Below are positions 1 to 7,217 of a stretch of 64,000 nt of DNA, one piece after another. The DNA lies in contig NZ_CP114902.1 of assembly GCF_027497235.1 (NCBI RefSeq), forward strand, positions 3,671,501-3,735,500, written 5' to 3'. Each line of letters starts with the position of its first letter. The first letter of the stretch is position 1. A program made the translations under genes and the position numbers. Source of the stretch: Micromonospora sp. WMMD1128. Its GTDB lineage: Bacteria > Actinomycetota > Actinomycetes > Mycobacteriales > Micromonosporaceae. The notes beneath the pieces were generated by a model. The model saw only the letters and a list, made by a program, of their open reading frames with translations, was not told where the DNA came from and made no database searches.

Positions 1-79
1 ACTCCGACAACCGCAACACCTTGATCATCAGATCGGTGCCGATGTTCCCCGACCCGATCACCGCCACACCCGTGCTCAC
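1..79 (-). CDS. Acetaldehyde dehydrogenase (acylating), N-terminal fragment at window edge
   Basis: Only the first 26 codons lie in the window. Reading leftward from a GTG at 79-77, the peptide begins V-S-T-G-V-A-V-I-G-S-G-N-I-G-T-D-L, the Rossmann NAD-binding start typical of MhpF/DmpF-type CoA-acylating acetaldehyde dehydrogenases. These turn the acetaldehyde released by 4-hydroxy-2-oxovalerate aldolase into acetyl-CoA. The GTG overlaps the stop of the preceding hydratase gene in a GTGA, so the two are probably translationally coupled. Hydratase followed by this enzyme is the usual order in meta-cleavage operons, where the aldolase gene normally comes next. The remainder lies beyond the left edge, so the call rests on a short but characteristic N-terminus. 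Confidence 0.8.
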   Translation of the reverse strand, partial: MSTGVAVIGSGNIGTDLMIKVLRLSE

Positions 80-870
80 TGCCCCACCCCCACACCGAAA
101 CAGACCCGGACCGAACCCAGACCGGAGATACGTGCCTCGTACGCCGCGCCGGCGGTGACCGGCACCATCGGCCCGAGCGCCCCGGACAGCACCACGTCAC
201 CGGCGACGAGCGGGGTGCCCGCGGCGGCCAGCTTCCGGGCCAACCACACGACCGCGTGCACGGGATGGCCGAGACAGGCCGCCCCGGCGCCGACCGACAC
301 CGGCTCCCCCGCGTGTTCGAGCACCATCCCGGCCAGCCGGAGGTCGACCTGCGACAGCGCGCGCGGCTGGTTGCCGAGGACGAACAGGCCCGAGGAGGCG
401 TTGTCGGCGACCGTGTCCACGATCGAGATGTCCCAGTCCGCGATCCGGGAGTCCACGACCTCGATCGCCGGCAGGACGTGGTCGGTCGCCCGGATCACGT
501 CAGCGGTGGTCGGCTGCTCGAAGGGCAGGTCCGCGCCGAGCACGAACGCCACCTCGGCCTCCACCCGGGGCTGCACCAGCCGGCCGAGGTCGATCTCGTC
601 GCCGTCCGGGACCGCCATGTCCGCGTACAGCACCCCGAAGTCCGGCTGGTGGACGCCGAACGCCTCCTGCACCGCCCGCGACGTCAGGCCGATCTTCGCG
701 CCGACCCGCCGCCGGCCGGCGGCCTCCCAGTCGGCGACCTGCGCCCGCTGCACCTGGTACGCCGCGTCGACGTCACCGACCGGCAGCAGGTCGCCGCGCA
801 GCGGCGCGACCGGCTGCCCGGTCTCGTGGGCGGCGCGGAGCAGCGCCGCGGCCCGAACCACGTCGCTCAT
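76..870 (-). CDS. mhpD: 2-oxopent-4-enoate (2-hydroxypentadienoate) hydratase
   Basis: A 264-residue member of the MhpD/fumarylacetoacetate-hydrolase-fold family, which adds water to 2-hydroxypenta-2,4-dienoate to give 4-hydroxy-2-oxovalerate in lower meta-cleavage pathways. Visible family features are GAKIGLTS (57-64), the acidic E-x-E pair within PRVEAEVAF (104, 106) expected at the metal site, and VDTVADNASSG (151-161). That last block fits hydratases better than the homologous 4-oxalocrotonate decarboxylases, though decarboxylase activity cannot be excluded. The ATG at 870 overlaps the stop of the aldehyde dehydrogenase gene (ATGA), and its own stop overlaps the acylating dehydrogenase start. 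It belongs to the operon that also encodes the microcompartment shell. Confidence 0.85.
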   Translation of the reverse strand: MSDVVRAAALLRAAHETGQPVAPLRGDLLPVGDVDAAYQVQRAQVADWEAAGRRRVGAKIGLTSRAVQEAFGVHQPDFGVLYADMAVPDGDEIDLGRLVQPRVEAEVAFVLGADLPFEQPTTADVIRATDHVLPAIEVVDSRIADWDISIVDTVADNASSGLFVLGNQPRALSQVDLRLAGMVLEHAGEPVSVGAGAACLGHPVHAVVWLARKLAAAGTPLVAGDVVLSGALGPMVPVTAGAAYEARISGLGSVRVCFGVGVGQ

Positions 871-2378
871 GACAGGTCCACGCAGACGTTCGTCAGTTCG
901 GAGTAGAAGTTCAGCGAGTGGACGCCGCCCTCCCGGCCGACACCTGACGCCTTCACCCCGCCGAACGGGGTGCGCAGATCCCGCAGGAACCACGTGTTCA
1001 CCCACACGATCCCGGCCTCCAGCCGGGCGCCGGCCCGGTGCGCCCGGCCCACGTCCCGGGTCCAGACGGTGCCGGCCAGCCCGTACTCGCTGTCGTTGGC
1101 CAGGGCGAACGCCTCGTCCTCGTCGTCGAACGGCGTCACGTGGCACACCGGGCCGAAGACCTCCTCCCGGTTGATCCGGGCGGTGGGGGCCAGACCGGTC
1201 AACACCGTCGGCTTGACGTAGGCGCCGCCGTCGCGGGCGTCGTCGAACCGGGGTACGCCGCCACCGGCGAGCACCGTCGCGCCGTCGGCGCGGGCCAGGT
1301 CGTAGTAGCCGAGCACCTTCTCCCGGTGCTGGTGCGAAATCAGCGGCATGTTCACCGTGGCCTCGTCGGCCGGCCAGCCGAACGTCAACTCGTCGGCCCG
1401 CTTCGCCAACCGCGCGGTGAACTCGTCGAACACCTGCCGTTGCACGAACAGCCGCTCGGTGCACAGGCAGACCTGACCGCCGTTGGTGAACGACGACCGG
1501 ACCGAGCCCTCGACCGCGGCGTCGAGGTCCGCGTCCGCGAAGACCAGGCCGGCGTTCTTGCCCCCCAGCTCGAACGACACGGCCTTCACCCCGTCGGCCG
1601 CAGCCCGCATGATCGCCCCGCCGGTGGCCGACTCGCCGGTGAACGTGATCGCGTCCACCCCCGGGTGCCGGGTGAGGAACTCCCCGGCCGAGCCCGGCCC
1701 GAACCCGTGCACCACGTTGAAGACACCGTCGGGCACGCCCGCCGCCGCCATCACCTCGGCCAGTAGCGTGGCCGACGACGGCGTCTCCTCCGACGGCTTC
1801 ACCACCACCGCGTTGCCGCAGGCGAGCGCCGGCGCGACCTTCCACGTCAGCAGCAGCAGCGGCAGGTTCCACGGCACGATCACCGCGACCACCCCGACCG
1901 GCTTGCGCACCGCGTAGTTGAGCGCCCGCCCGCCGGTCGGCGTGGCGGTGGTGAACGACTCCGTCGGCGCGGTCGCCACGATCTCGGCGAAGGCCCGGAA
2001 GTTGGCCGCGCCGCGCGGGATGTCGAGGGTCCGGGCCTGCGAGATCGACTTGCCGGTGTCACCGACCTCGGCCGCCACCAGGTCCTCGAACCGGCGCTCC
2101 AGTTCGTCGGCGACCCGGTACAGGACCGCGGCGCGGTCCCGCTCACCCATCCGGCCCCACGGCCCGCGCACCGCCGACCGCGCCGCGGCCACCGCCGCGT
2201 CCACGGTGGACTCGTCGGCCTCGGCGACGTGGCGGATGGTGTCGCCGGTGACCGGCGAGACCTTGGGGAAGCGCGCGCCGGACGTGTCGAACTCGCCGTC
2301 GACGAAGTTCGGCAGCACGGTCGGCTCGCCGGCCGGCCGGCCGGCGAGCAGGCTCGGGGACCAGAGCCCGTCGGTCAT
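867..2378 (-). CDS. 2-aminomuconate / 2-hydroxymuconate semialdehyde dehydrogenase-like ALDH
   Basis: A 503-residue NAD-dependent aldehyde dehydrogenase expected to oxidise the ring-cleavage semialdehyde to the dicarboxylate. Active-site elements are PWNLP (169-173), FELGGKN with base E270, and the catalytic cysteine C304 in GQVCLC. The end, about residues 490-503 (FYSELTNVCVDLS), is typical of XylG/DmpC/AmnC enzymes. ATG 2378 was chosen because the AGAGG ribosome site lies 8 bases before it. An in-frame GTG at 2387 abuts that site and is unlikely. Compared with remembered relatives the protein has about 24 extra residues at the N-terminus (M-T-D-G-L-W-S-P-S-L-L-A...), a possible microcompartment-targeting peptide. 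The gene lies directly downstream of the shell genes. Confidence 0.88.
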   Translation of the reverse strand: MTDGLWSPSLLAGRPAGEPTVLPNFVDGEFDTSGARFPKVSPVTGDTIRHVAEADESTVDAAVAAARSAVRGPWGRMGERDRAAVLYRVADELERRFEDLVAAEVGDTGKSISQARTLDIPRGAANFRAFAEIVATAPTESFTTATPTGGRALNYAVRKPVGVVAVIVPWNLPLLLLTWKVAPALACGNAVVVKPSEETPSSATLLAEVMAAAGVPDGVFNVVHGFGPGSAGEFLTRHPGVDAITFTGESATGGAIMRAAADGVKAVSFELGGKNAGLVFADADLDAAVEGSVRSSFTNGGQVCLCTERLFVQRQVFDEFTARLAKRADELTFGWPADEATVNMPLISHQHREKVLGYYDLARADGATVLAGGGVPRFDDARDGGAYVKPTVLTGLAPTARINREEVFGPVCHVTPFDDEDEAFALANDSEYGLAGTVWTRDVGRAHRAGARLEAGIVWVNTWFLRDLRTPFGGVKASGVGREGGVHSLNFYSELTNVCVDLS

Positions 2379-2393
2379 CAGGGGCACCTCTCG

Positions 2394-2660
2394 TCAGGCG
2401 GTGGTGGGCGCGGAGTCGGTGGCGTCGGGGTCGGCGATCAGGGCGACGACCGCGGCGTCGACAGTGGTCTCACCGGCCACCGCGGCGGCTGCCTCGTCGG
2501 TGACGACCAGGACGGTGGTGCCGACACCGACGTTCAGCGGATCGACGGCGACCAGGTCGGGGCCGTCGGGCCGGACCCGGACCAGGACGAGCCGCCGGCC
2601 CTGGAGCGGGGTCAGGATGCGGTCCGCCCACACCTTGCCGACGACCTCGCCGAGCACCAT
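2394..2660 (-). CDS. Bacterial microcompartment vertex protein (BMC-P, EutN/CcmL family)
   Basis: An 88-residue EutN/CcmL-type pentameric shell protein, the family that closes the vertices of bacterial microcompartments. It begins MVLGEVVGKVWADR, followed by RRLVLVRV, then VAVDPLNVGVGTTVLVV and VDAAVVALID-like elements. This is the small beta-barrel pattern of CcmL/EutN, in which the D-P-x-x-x-G-x-G-x-x-V-L segment is conserved. The ATG at 2660 overlaps the stop of the upstream BMC-H gene (ATGA), and the ALDH ribosome site follows 3 bases beyond its stop. A longer reading from 2891 is rejected because its N-terminal part is shadow sequence. The tail (DATDSAPTTA) is probably disordered. Confidence 0.88.
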   Translation of the reverse strand: MVLGEVVGKVWADRILTPLQGRRLVLVRVRPDGPDLVAVDPLNVGVGTTVLVVTDEAAAAVAGETTVDAAVVALIADPDATDSAPTTA

Positions 2661-2986
2661 CAGCCTTCTCCGCGCAGGGCGGCCATGACCTCGCGGATCC
2701 GGGCGGTCTCCGGGCCGTCCAGCAGCGCCGCGGTGGTCGGGTGCGGCTTGGGGTAGATCTGCGAGCTGCGCAGCTCGCCGTGGGCCTTGACGGCGGCCTC
2801 GCCGGCCGAGACGGCCTGCCGGACGGCGGCGAGGGTGCCACGTACGGCGGCGGCGAGGTAGCCGCTGGTGACCCGTTCGACGCCGACACACCTGACGTCG
2901 GCAGTCTTGATCATGGCTTCGATGCCCGCCGAAAGGGCCACGATGCCGCGGGTCTCGATGATTCCGATAGCGATGTCGGACGACAT
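2660..2986 (-). CDS. Bacterial microcompartment hexameric shell protein (BMC-H), copy 2
   Basis: A 108-residue protein with one BMC domain: MSSDIAIGIIETRGIVALS, then AGIEAMIKTADVRCVGVERV, a pore segment around TSGYLAAAVRG, and VRQAVSAGEAAV. These follow the PduA/EutM/CcmK pattern of hexamers that tile the shell facets. The start at 2986 has a good ribosome site (GGAG about 8 bases upstream). The C-terminal extension (about residues 76-108, with YPKPHPTTAALL) includes the I-x-x-P-H-type end seen in many BMC-H proteins. The pore sequence SGY differs from the GGG of the neighbouring paralogue, so the two hexamers may pass different metabolites. The gene is 22 bases from the upstream BMC-H gene and overlaps the vertex gene. 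Confidence 0.9.
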   Translation of the reverse strand: MSSDIAIGIIETRGIVALSAGIEAMIKTADVRCVGVERVTSGYLAAAVRGTLAAVRQAVSAGEAAVKAHGELRSSQIYPKPHPTTAALLDGPETARIREVMAALRGEG

Positions 2987-3008
2987 GTCTGGTTCTCCTG
3001 TCCGGGCG

Positions 3009-3299
3009 TCAGTTGCCGACGAGTTGGGGGTCGGCCGCCAGCGCGCTGACGGCGTCGCAGGGGCTCGCGAAGACGATCGATCGCACCGAGCGGCTCTTGG
3101 CCCGCGCGGTCTCCTCACCGATGTCGACGGCTTCCTCGACGGTCGCGAGGTCACCGCGTACGGCGACGGCGACGATGCCGCCGCCGAGCCGGACGACCTT
3201 GGTCACCTCGACCTCGGTGGCCTTCACCATCGCGTCGACGGCGTCGAAGACGGGGGTGAAGCCTTCGGCTTCGACGAAGCCCACGGCCATGTTCCGCAT
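3009..3299 (-). CDS. Bacterial microcompartment hexameric shell protein (BMC-H), copy 1
   Basis: A 96-residue single-domain BMC-H protein: MAVGFVEAEGFTPVFDAVDAM, then VKATEVEVTKVVRLGGG (pore loop), IVAVAVRGDLATVEEAV and a short C-terminus. The E-x-x-G-F and R-G-D-L-A-x-V-x-x-A-V elements are family hallmarks. The start at 3299 has GGAGAGACC just before ATG, whereas the alternative ATG at 3290 has no better site. It lies 10 bases after the stop of the AmnA-like dioxygenase subunit, so the shell is co-transcribed with the ring-cleavage enzyme. No trimeric (BMC-T) shell gene is visible. It may lie beyond the left edge or be absent. Confidence 0.9.
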   Translation of the reverse strand: MRNMAVGFVEAEGFTPVFDAVDAMVKATEVEVTKVVRLGGGIVAVAVRGDLATVEEAVDIGEETARAKSRSVRSIVFASPCDAVSALAADPQLVGN

Positions 3300-3309
3300 G
3301 GTCTCTCCT

Positions 3310-4146
3310 CTAGTGGTCGGTCAGGTTCCAGGACAGGACTGCGCCGCCGGTGCCCCAGATCGGGCCGTAGGCGTGCAGGTGAGCCGGGCCGGTGGCCGCG
3401 TTCGCGCCGGCGGCGAAGGCCAAGGCCCGGAACTGGCTGTCGGCCTGCGCCTGCCGGGCGAAGTCCTCCCGCACGGCGAGCGCCTCGTCGACCTTGCCGC
3501 TGGTGAGCAGGTCGATGATGCGGGTGTTCCACTGCTCGTGGCCGGGTTCGCCGATGCGGTCCTGGCCGGGCTCGATCCACTGTTGGAGGAGCCCGGAGGA
3601 CATCCCGGTCACCACGACGACGGCGGCGCGCAGGCCGGCGTCGCGCGCGGCGGCGGCGCCGGCCCGGCCCACCTCGGCGAGCGTCCCGGCGTCGGCGTAG
3701 AGGTTGCAGGAGACCTGCGCCCAGCGGAGCTTGCGCTCCGGGTCGAGCAGCGCGGAGGTGACGATGGTGCCGGCGTCGATCGGGAACCCCTCGTAGCGGG
3801 TCCGCCGGGCCTGCAACCCGCCGGCCTGGACCCGGTCGGCCCAGCGTTCGGTGAAGTCGACGTCGAACCGCAGGTCGTAGTCGAGCACGCCGTAGTCGTA
3901 GGCGTACCAGTTCTCGTCGACGTGCTGGCCGCGCGGGTTGGGGTCGCACTGGAACTGGTGGCCGAGGACGGTGAACCACTGGGTCGACAGCAGCAGCACC
4001 ACGTCGGGGTCGAGGCGGCGCAGCCGGGCGCCGACGTCGCGGGCCCCGTCGGCGAGCGCCGACCAGCTCGGCGCGGGGTCGTCGGCGAGCAGGTGCGGCA
4101 TGCCGGGCAGCAGCGCCCCGGCGACGATCCCGGTCCGGTCAGCCAT
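3310..4146 (-). CDS. amnA: 2-aminophenol 1,6-dioxygenase-like alpha subunit (class III extradiol)
   Basis: A 278-residue LigB-superfamily protein matching the non-catalytic alpha subunit of 2-aminophenol 1,6-dioxygenase. Recognisable blocks are VVLLLSTQWFTVLG (about 49-62), VDENWYAYD, EGFPIDAGTIV, VSCNLYAD, QDRIGEPGHEQWN and HAYGPIWGTGGAV near the C-terminus. It lacks the HPPH/HAPH metal-ligand pattern present in the partner, as expected for this subunit. It overlaps the partner gene by 8 bases (4139-4146), implying coupled synthesis of a heteromeric enzyme. The probable reaction is ring opening of 2-aminophenol or a substituted analogue to a 2-aminomuconate semialdehyde. The actual substrate is not proven. 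Confidence 0.82.
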   Translation of the reverse strand: MADRTGIVAGALLPGMPHLLADDPAPSWSALADGARDVGARLRRLDPDVVLLLSTQWFTVLGHQFQCDPNPRGQHVDENWYAYDYGVLDYDLRFDVDFTERWADRVQAGGLQARRTRYEGFPIDAGTIVTSALLDPERKLRWAQVSCNLYADAGTLAEVGRAGAAAARDAGLRAAVVVVTGMSSGLLQQWIEPGQDRIGEPGHEQWNTRIIDLLTSGKVDEALAVREDFARQAQADSQFRALAFAAGANAATGPAHLHAYGPIWGTGGAVLSWNLTDH

Positions 4147-5122
4147 GGTGGCTCCCCTCGGGCAGCCACTCCACCACCGCGTTGCCGGTGCCGATGATCG
4201 TGCCGTAGCCGAGCACGTCGCCGGCGACCTTCGGCCAGCCCATCGCGGCGAGCATCCAGGTGAGGCTGCCGGCCTTGGTCTCCGAGGCGGTCGCCTCGAT
4301 GTGTTCGACGATGAGTTCGCGCAGCGGCGCGGTCGGCCCGCGCCGGATCGCCTCCAGCAGCTTCATGTCCCACCGGTACTGGTGGTTGTTGTACGGGTGT
4401 TCCCGTTCCATGTCCTCGGGCAGTTCGGGTTCCTCGTGCCAGTGCAGGTGCGACAGCGAGTTGGAGGCGAGCAGCACGGCCCGCCGCCCGGTGGCCTCGA
4501 CGGCCCGCCGGGTGGCCTCGCCCAGCACCTCCATCTCCTCCAGCGACGCGTCGGAGTAGAAGTACGGGTTGTTGTTCGCCGACAGCGACACCACCGGGAT
4601 GTCCCAGGCCGGGTTCGCCAGGTGCAGGGCGCCGATGGTGGCGTAGTCGACGCGTACCCGGGGGTCCCGCATCGTGCGGGTGACCAGCCCGAGCCCGCTG
4701 GCCTCCGCGGCGATCGCCTCGCCGAGTTCGACGTCGCTGCGGAAGTCGTAACGGTAGCGGAACAGGTGCGGGAAGATCGGCTCGACGGAGATGCCGCGCG
4801 GGTTCGGCACGCAGTTGACGTGGTGGCCGACCATGGTGATCCAGTGCGGGGCGTGGACGATGAGCACGTCGGGCTTGTGCACCTCGCGGATGCGGGCCCG
4901 CAGTCGCTCGTACGCCCAGCGCAGCGTCTCCCACCCGCCGGTGGACCGGGGCTCGTTCTGCGGCGGGTTCTCGCCGTAGATCAGGTGTGGGGGGTGCGGG
5001 CTGAGGCAGCCGGCGACGATGCCGCACCGTGGCGGCGCGGTGGTGGTCGGCTGCGGGGCCCGGGGGGCGGTGGTGGCGCCGCCGCGGGCCGGTGCCAGCG
5101 GCACCCGGAATACCTTGCTCAT
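4139..5122 (-). CDS. amnB: 2-aminophenol 1,6-dioxygenase-like beta (catalytic) subunit with N-terminal extension
   Basis: A 327-residue class III extradiol dioxygenase. The AmnB signature is strong: SPHPPHLIYGENPPQNEP (41-58, Fe-ligand histidine region), TGGWETLRWAYER, VHAPHWITMVGHH (second histidine region near 93), NPRGISVEPIFPHLFRY, LSANNNPYF, LASNSLSHLHWHEEPE and GYGTIIGTGNAVVEW. These enzymes use a His-His-Glu Fe(II) site. Residues 1-32 form an extra segment of basic/hydrophobic start, then Ala/Pro/Thr-rich linker. I do not recall this in AmnB relatives, and it resembles the layout of microcompartment encapsulation peptides. The start overlaps the hyuB-like stop (ATGA). Confidence 0.85.
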   Translation of the reverse strand: MSKVFRVPLAPARGGATTAPRAPQPTTTAPPRCGIVAGCLSPHPPHLIYGENPPQNEPRSTGGWETLRWAYERLRARIREVHKPDVLIVHAPHWITMVGHHVNCVPNPRGISVEPIFPHLFRYRYDFRSDVELGEAIAAEASGLGLVTRTMRDPRVRVDYATIGALHLANPAWDIPVVSLSANNNPYFYSDASLEEMEVLGEATRRAVEATGRRAVLLASNSLSHLHWHEEPELPEDMEREHPYNNHQYRWDMKLLEAIRRGPTAPLRELIVEHIEATASETKAGSLTWMLAAMGWPKVAGDVLGYGTIIGTGNAVVEWLPEGSHHG

Positions 5123-7137
5123 GACCGTCCTCCCCCGGCGAGCACCCGCACGTAGGAACGGTCGTGCGGGGCGGTGCCGAGAATCTGGAGCCCGTCGTCG
5201 TCGAGGGCGAGTTCATCCGCGGCCAGGGCCGCGTCGTGCCGGATCCAGGCCCGCAGCGGGGCCGGATGTCCACCGTGGACCTCGACGAGGGTGTCCTCGG
5301 CGAGGCCGCTGCCGGGGGCCACGTACGCCAGCCGCCGCTGCCCGCGCCGACCGGTGTAGGCCGGGTGGGCGGTGACCGTGGTGCGCAGCCAGCGCCGTTC
5401 CTCGCGCAGCCGCGCCCGGCGGGCGGTGGTCGCGGTCGCGTCGACGTGGCCGGCCGGGTCGAGCACGACGCCGTAGCGCCGCTCGGCCTCGGCGGCGGTC
5501 AGGTATTCCTGGGCGACGTCCTCGGCCACGTCCTCGGGCAGCCGCTCCAGCGGGTCGCCCCAGCCCCCGCCGCCGGCCGACTCCATCACCAGCACGTCAC
5601 CGGCGCGCATCGGGAAACCGGCGACCTTGCCGGGGGTGGCGAAGTCGACGCGCTCGCCGTCGGGCCGCCGGATGTGGGTCACGGTGGGCGCGCCGGGCCC
5701 GCCGTGCCGCAGCCCGTACGGCGGGACCGTGGTCCGGTCGGTCTGCACCGAGTACGCGCCGCCGCTTGCGAGCAGGCGGGTCTCCCGGCGGCTGCCGAGC
5801 CCGCCGCGGCGTACCCCGTCGCCGCAGGAACCGACGCGCAGCTCGCACGCCTCGACGAGGATCGGGATCTCGGTCTCCAGCCGTTCGACGGACTGGATGG
5901 TGGAGATGTCGCCGAGGTCGACGGGGTTCATCGCGCTCGGTCCGTCGGATTCGAGGAACCCGCCGTTGCCACCCGCCGGGTAGTCGTAGTAAAGGTAGGG
6001 CCGTCCGGTGTGCTCGTCGACGCCGCCGATGAGGTTCTGGAAGGTGGTGCCGAACTGGTCGGCGGCGATGAGGTCGGGCGCGACCTGGCTGAGGGCGGCC
6101 ATGACGGCCGAGATGACCCGCTTGCGGACCTCGCTGTGCGCGTTGGCCGGGGCCGGATAGCTGACGTGCGCGACGGTGCCCGGCTCGGTGAGCACCCGCA
6201 GCGGCCGGAACGCGCCGTGGTTGACCAGGCCGCCGGGGTCCAGTGCCGACTTGACCGCGATGAAGACGCCCGCGACGGTCATCGCGCGGGAGGAGTTCAC
6301 CACGGCCGCCACCTGTTTCGACGAGCCGCGGAAGTCGGCCTCGATCTCGTCGCCGTCGACGGTGAGCCGGCACCGCACGATGGCGGCGTCGTAGTCCCCG
6401 TCGGTGTAGAGGTCGAGGTAGTCCTCGTAGTGGTAGGTGCCGTCGGGCAGGGCCCGGATCATGTCGCGCAGCCGCTGCTCGGTGCGGTCCATGTTGGCGG
6501 CGACGGATTCGCCGATCAAATCGGCGCCGTGGCGGGCGACGAGTTCGCGCAGCCGCCGTTCGGCGGTGTGGCAGGCGGCGATGCTGGATTCGAGGTCGCC
6601 GCGGCGTTCCTCGGCCATCCGCACGTTGGCGAAGACGATGTCGAACGCGGCCCGGTTGGGCCGGCCCTGTTCGATCAGCCTGATCGGCGGGATCCGCAGC
6701 CCCTCCTGGAGGATCTCGGTGGCCTGGCCGGAGACGCTGCCCGGGGTCATGCCGCCGATGTCCGCCCAGTGCATGCGCACGCAGGGGAAGAGGAAGAGCT
6801 TCCCGTCGACGAAGACCGGGCTGATCAGGGTCACGTCGTTGAGGTGGCTGCCGCCGCGGTAGGGGTCGTTGACGATGTAGAGGTCGCCGGGGCGCATCTC
6901 GTCGGCGAAGTCGGCGAAGATCTCGGCGACCGAGGCCGGCATGGCGATGACGTGACCGGGCATGTCCCGGCCCTGGGCGACCATCTGCCCCTGCGGGTCG
7001 AACAGCGCGCACGAGAAGTCCTGCGCGTCGGCGATCACCGGCGAGTGCGCCGTGCGGAAGATCGTCTGTCGCATCTCCCGGACGATCGAGATGAGACCTT
7101 CGGTGACGACTTCCAGGTCGATCGGGTTCACAGTCAT
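5119..7137 (-). CDS. hyuB: Hydantoinase B / oxoprolinase-family protein
   Basis: A 672-residue HyuB-type subunit, first gene of the shell/ring-cleavage operon. Family blocks include MTVNPIDLEVVTEGL, FRTAHSPVIADAQDFSCALFD, VNDPYRGGSHLNDVTL, HWADIGGMTPGSVSG, NSSRAMTVAG, PANAHSEVRKR and ESAGGGGWGDP. HyuB proteins act with HyuA in ATP-dependent lactam/hydantoin opening or in related carboxylation reactions. Here the HyuA partner is encoded 6 kb away in a separate operon (13408-15417), although the two are usually adjacent. The ring-opened or carboxylated substrate is unknown. Its upstream region carries the dyad shared with the transporter operon and a tandem GGACCA repeat array. Confidence 0.88.
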   Translation of the reverse strand: MTVNPIDLEVVTEGLISIVREMRQTIFRTAHSPVIADAQDFSCALFDPQGQMVAQGRDMPGHVIAMPASVAEIFADFADEMRPGDLYIVNDPYRGGSHLNDVTLISPVFVDGKLFLFPCVRMHWADIGGMTPGSVSGQATEILQEGLRIPPIRLIEQGRPNRAAFDIVFANVRMAEERRGDLESSIAACHTAERRLRELVARHGADLIGESVAANMDRTEQRLRDMIRALPDGTYHYEDYLDLYTDGDYDAAIVRCRLTVDGDEIEADFRGSSKQVAAVVNSSRAMTVAGVFIAVKSALDPGGLVNHGAFRPLRVLTEPGTVAHVSYPAPANAHSEVRKRVISAVMAALSQVAPDLIAADQFGTTFQNLIGGVDEHTGRPYLYYDYPAGGNGGFLESDGPSAMNPVDLGDISTIQSVERLETEIPILVEACELRVGSCGDGVRRGGLGSRRETRLLASGGAYSVQTDRTTVPPYGLRHGGPGAPTVTHIRRPDGERVDFATPGKVAGFPMRAGDVLVMESAGGGGWGDPLERLPEDVAEDVAQEYLTAAEAERRYGVVLDPAGHVDATATTARRARLREERRWLRTTVTAHPAYTGRRGQRRLAYVAPGSGLAEDTLVEVHGGHPAPLRAWIRHDAALAADELALDDDGLQILGTAPHDRSYVRVLAGGGRS

Positions 7138-7174
7138 GCGAATGCCTCACTGGTTCCGGTTCGCTGCCGGGCTG

Positions 7175-7217
7175 GGACCATCGGGCTGGACCATCGGGCT
7201 GGACCATAATGTGGTCC
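7175..7217. repeat. Tandem 13-bp GGACCATCGGGCT repeats ending in a GGACCA/TGGTCC palindrome
   Basis: GGACCA occurs at 7175, 7188 and 7201, exactly 13 bases apart. The first two are followed by TCGGGCT. The third begins the perfect inverted repeat GGACCA-N5-TGGTCC (7201-7217). The array lies in the hyuB/IclR divergent promoter, on the hyuB side, so it could be a multi-site operator or part of the hyuB leader. Regulator and function are inferred from position only. Confidence 0.55.

Noticed and set aside
871..1872. N-terminal extension of the hydratase frame up to 1872
   Set aside because: It lies over the aldehyde dehydrogenase gene, has shadow composition, and the hydratase ATG at 870 gives the family's normal length and an ATGA overlap.
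7175..7217. Short tandem repeats considered as a CRISPR fragment
   Set aside because: The repeat unit is 13 bases with no spacers, lies in a promoter and has no cas genes nearby.
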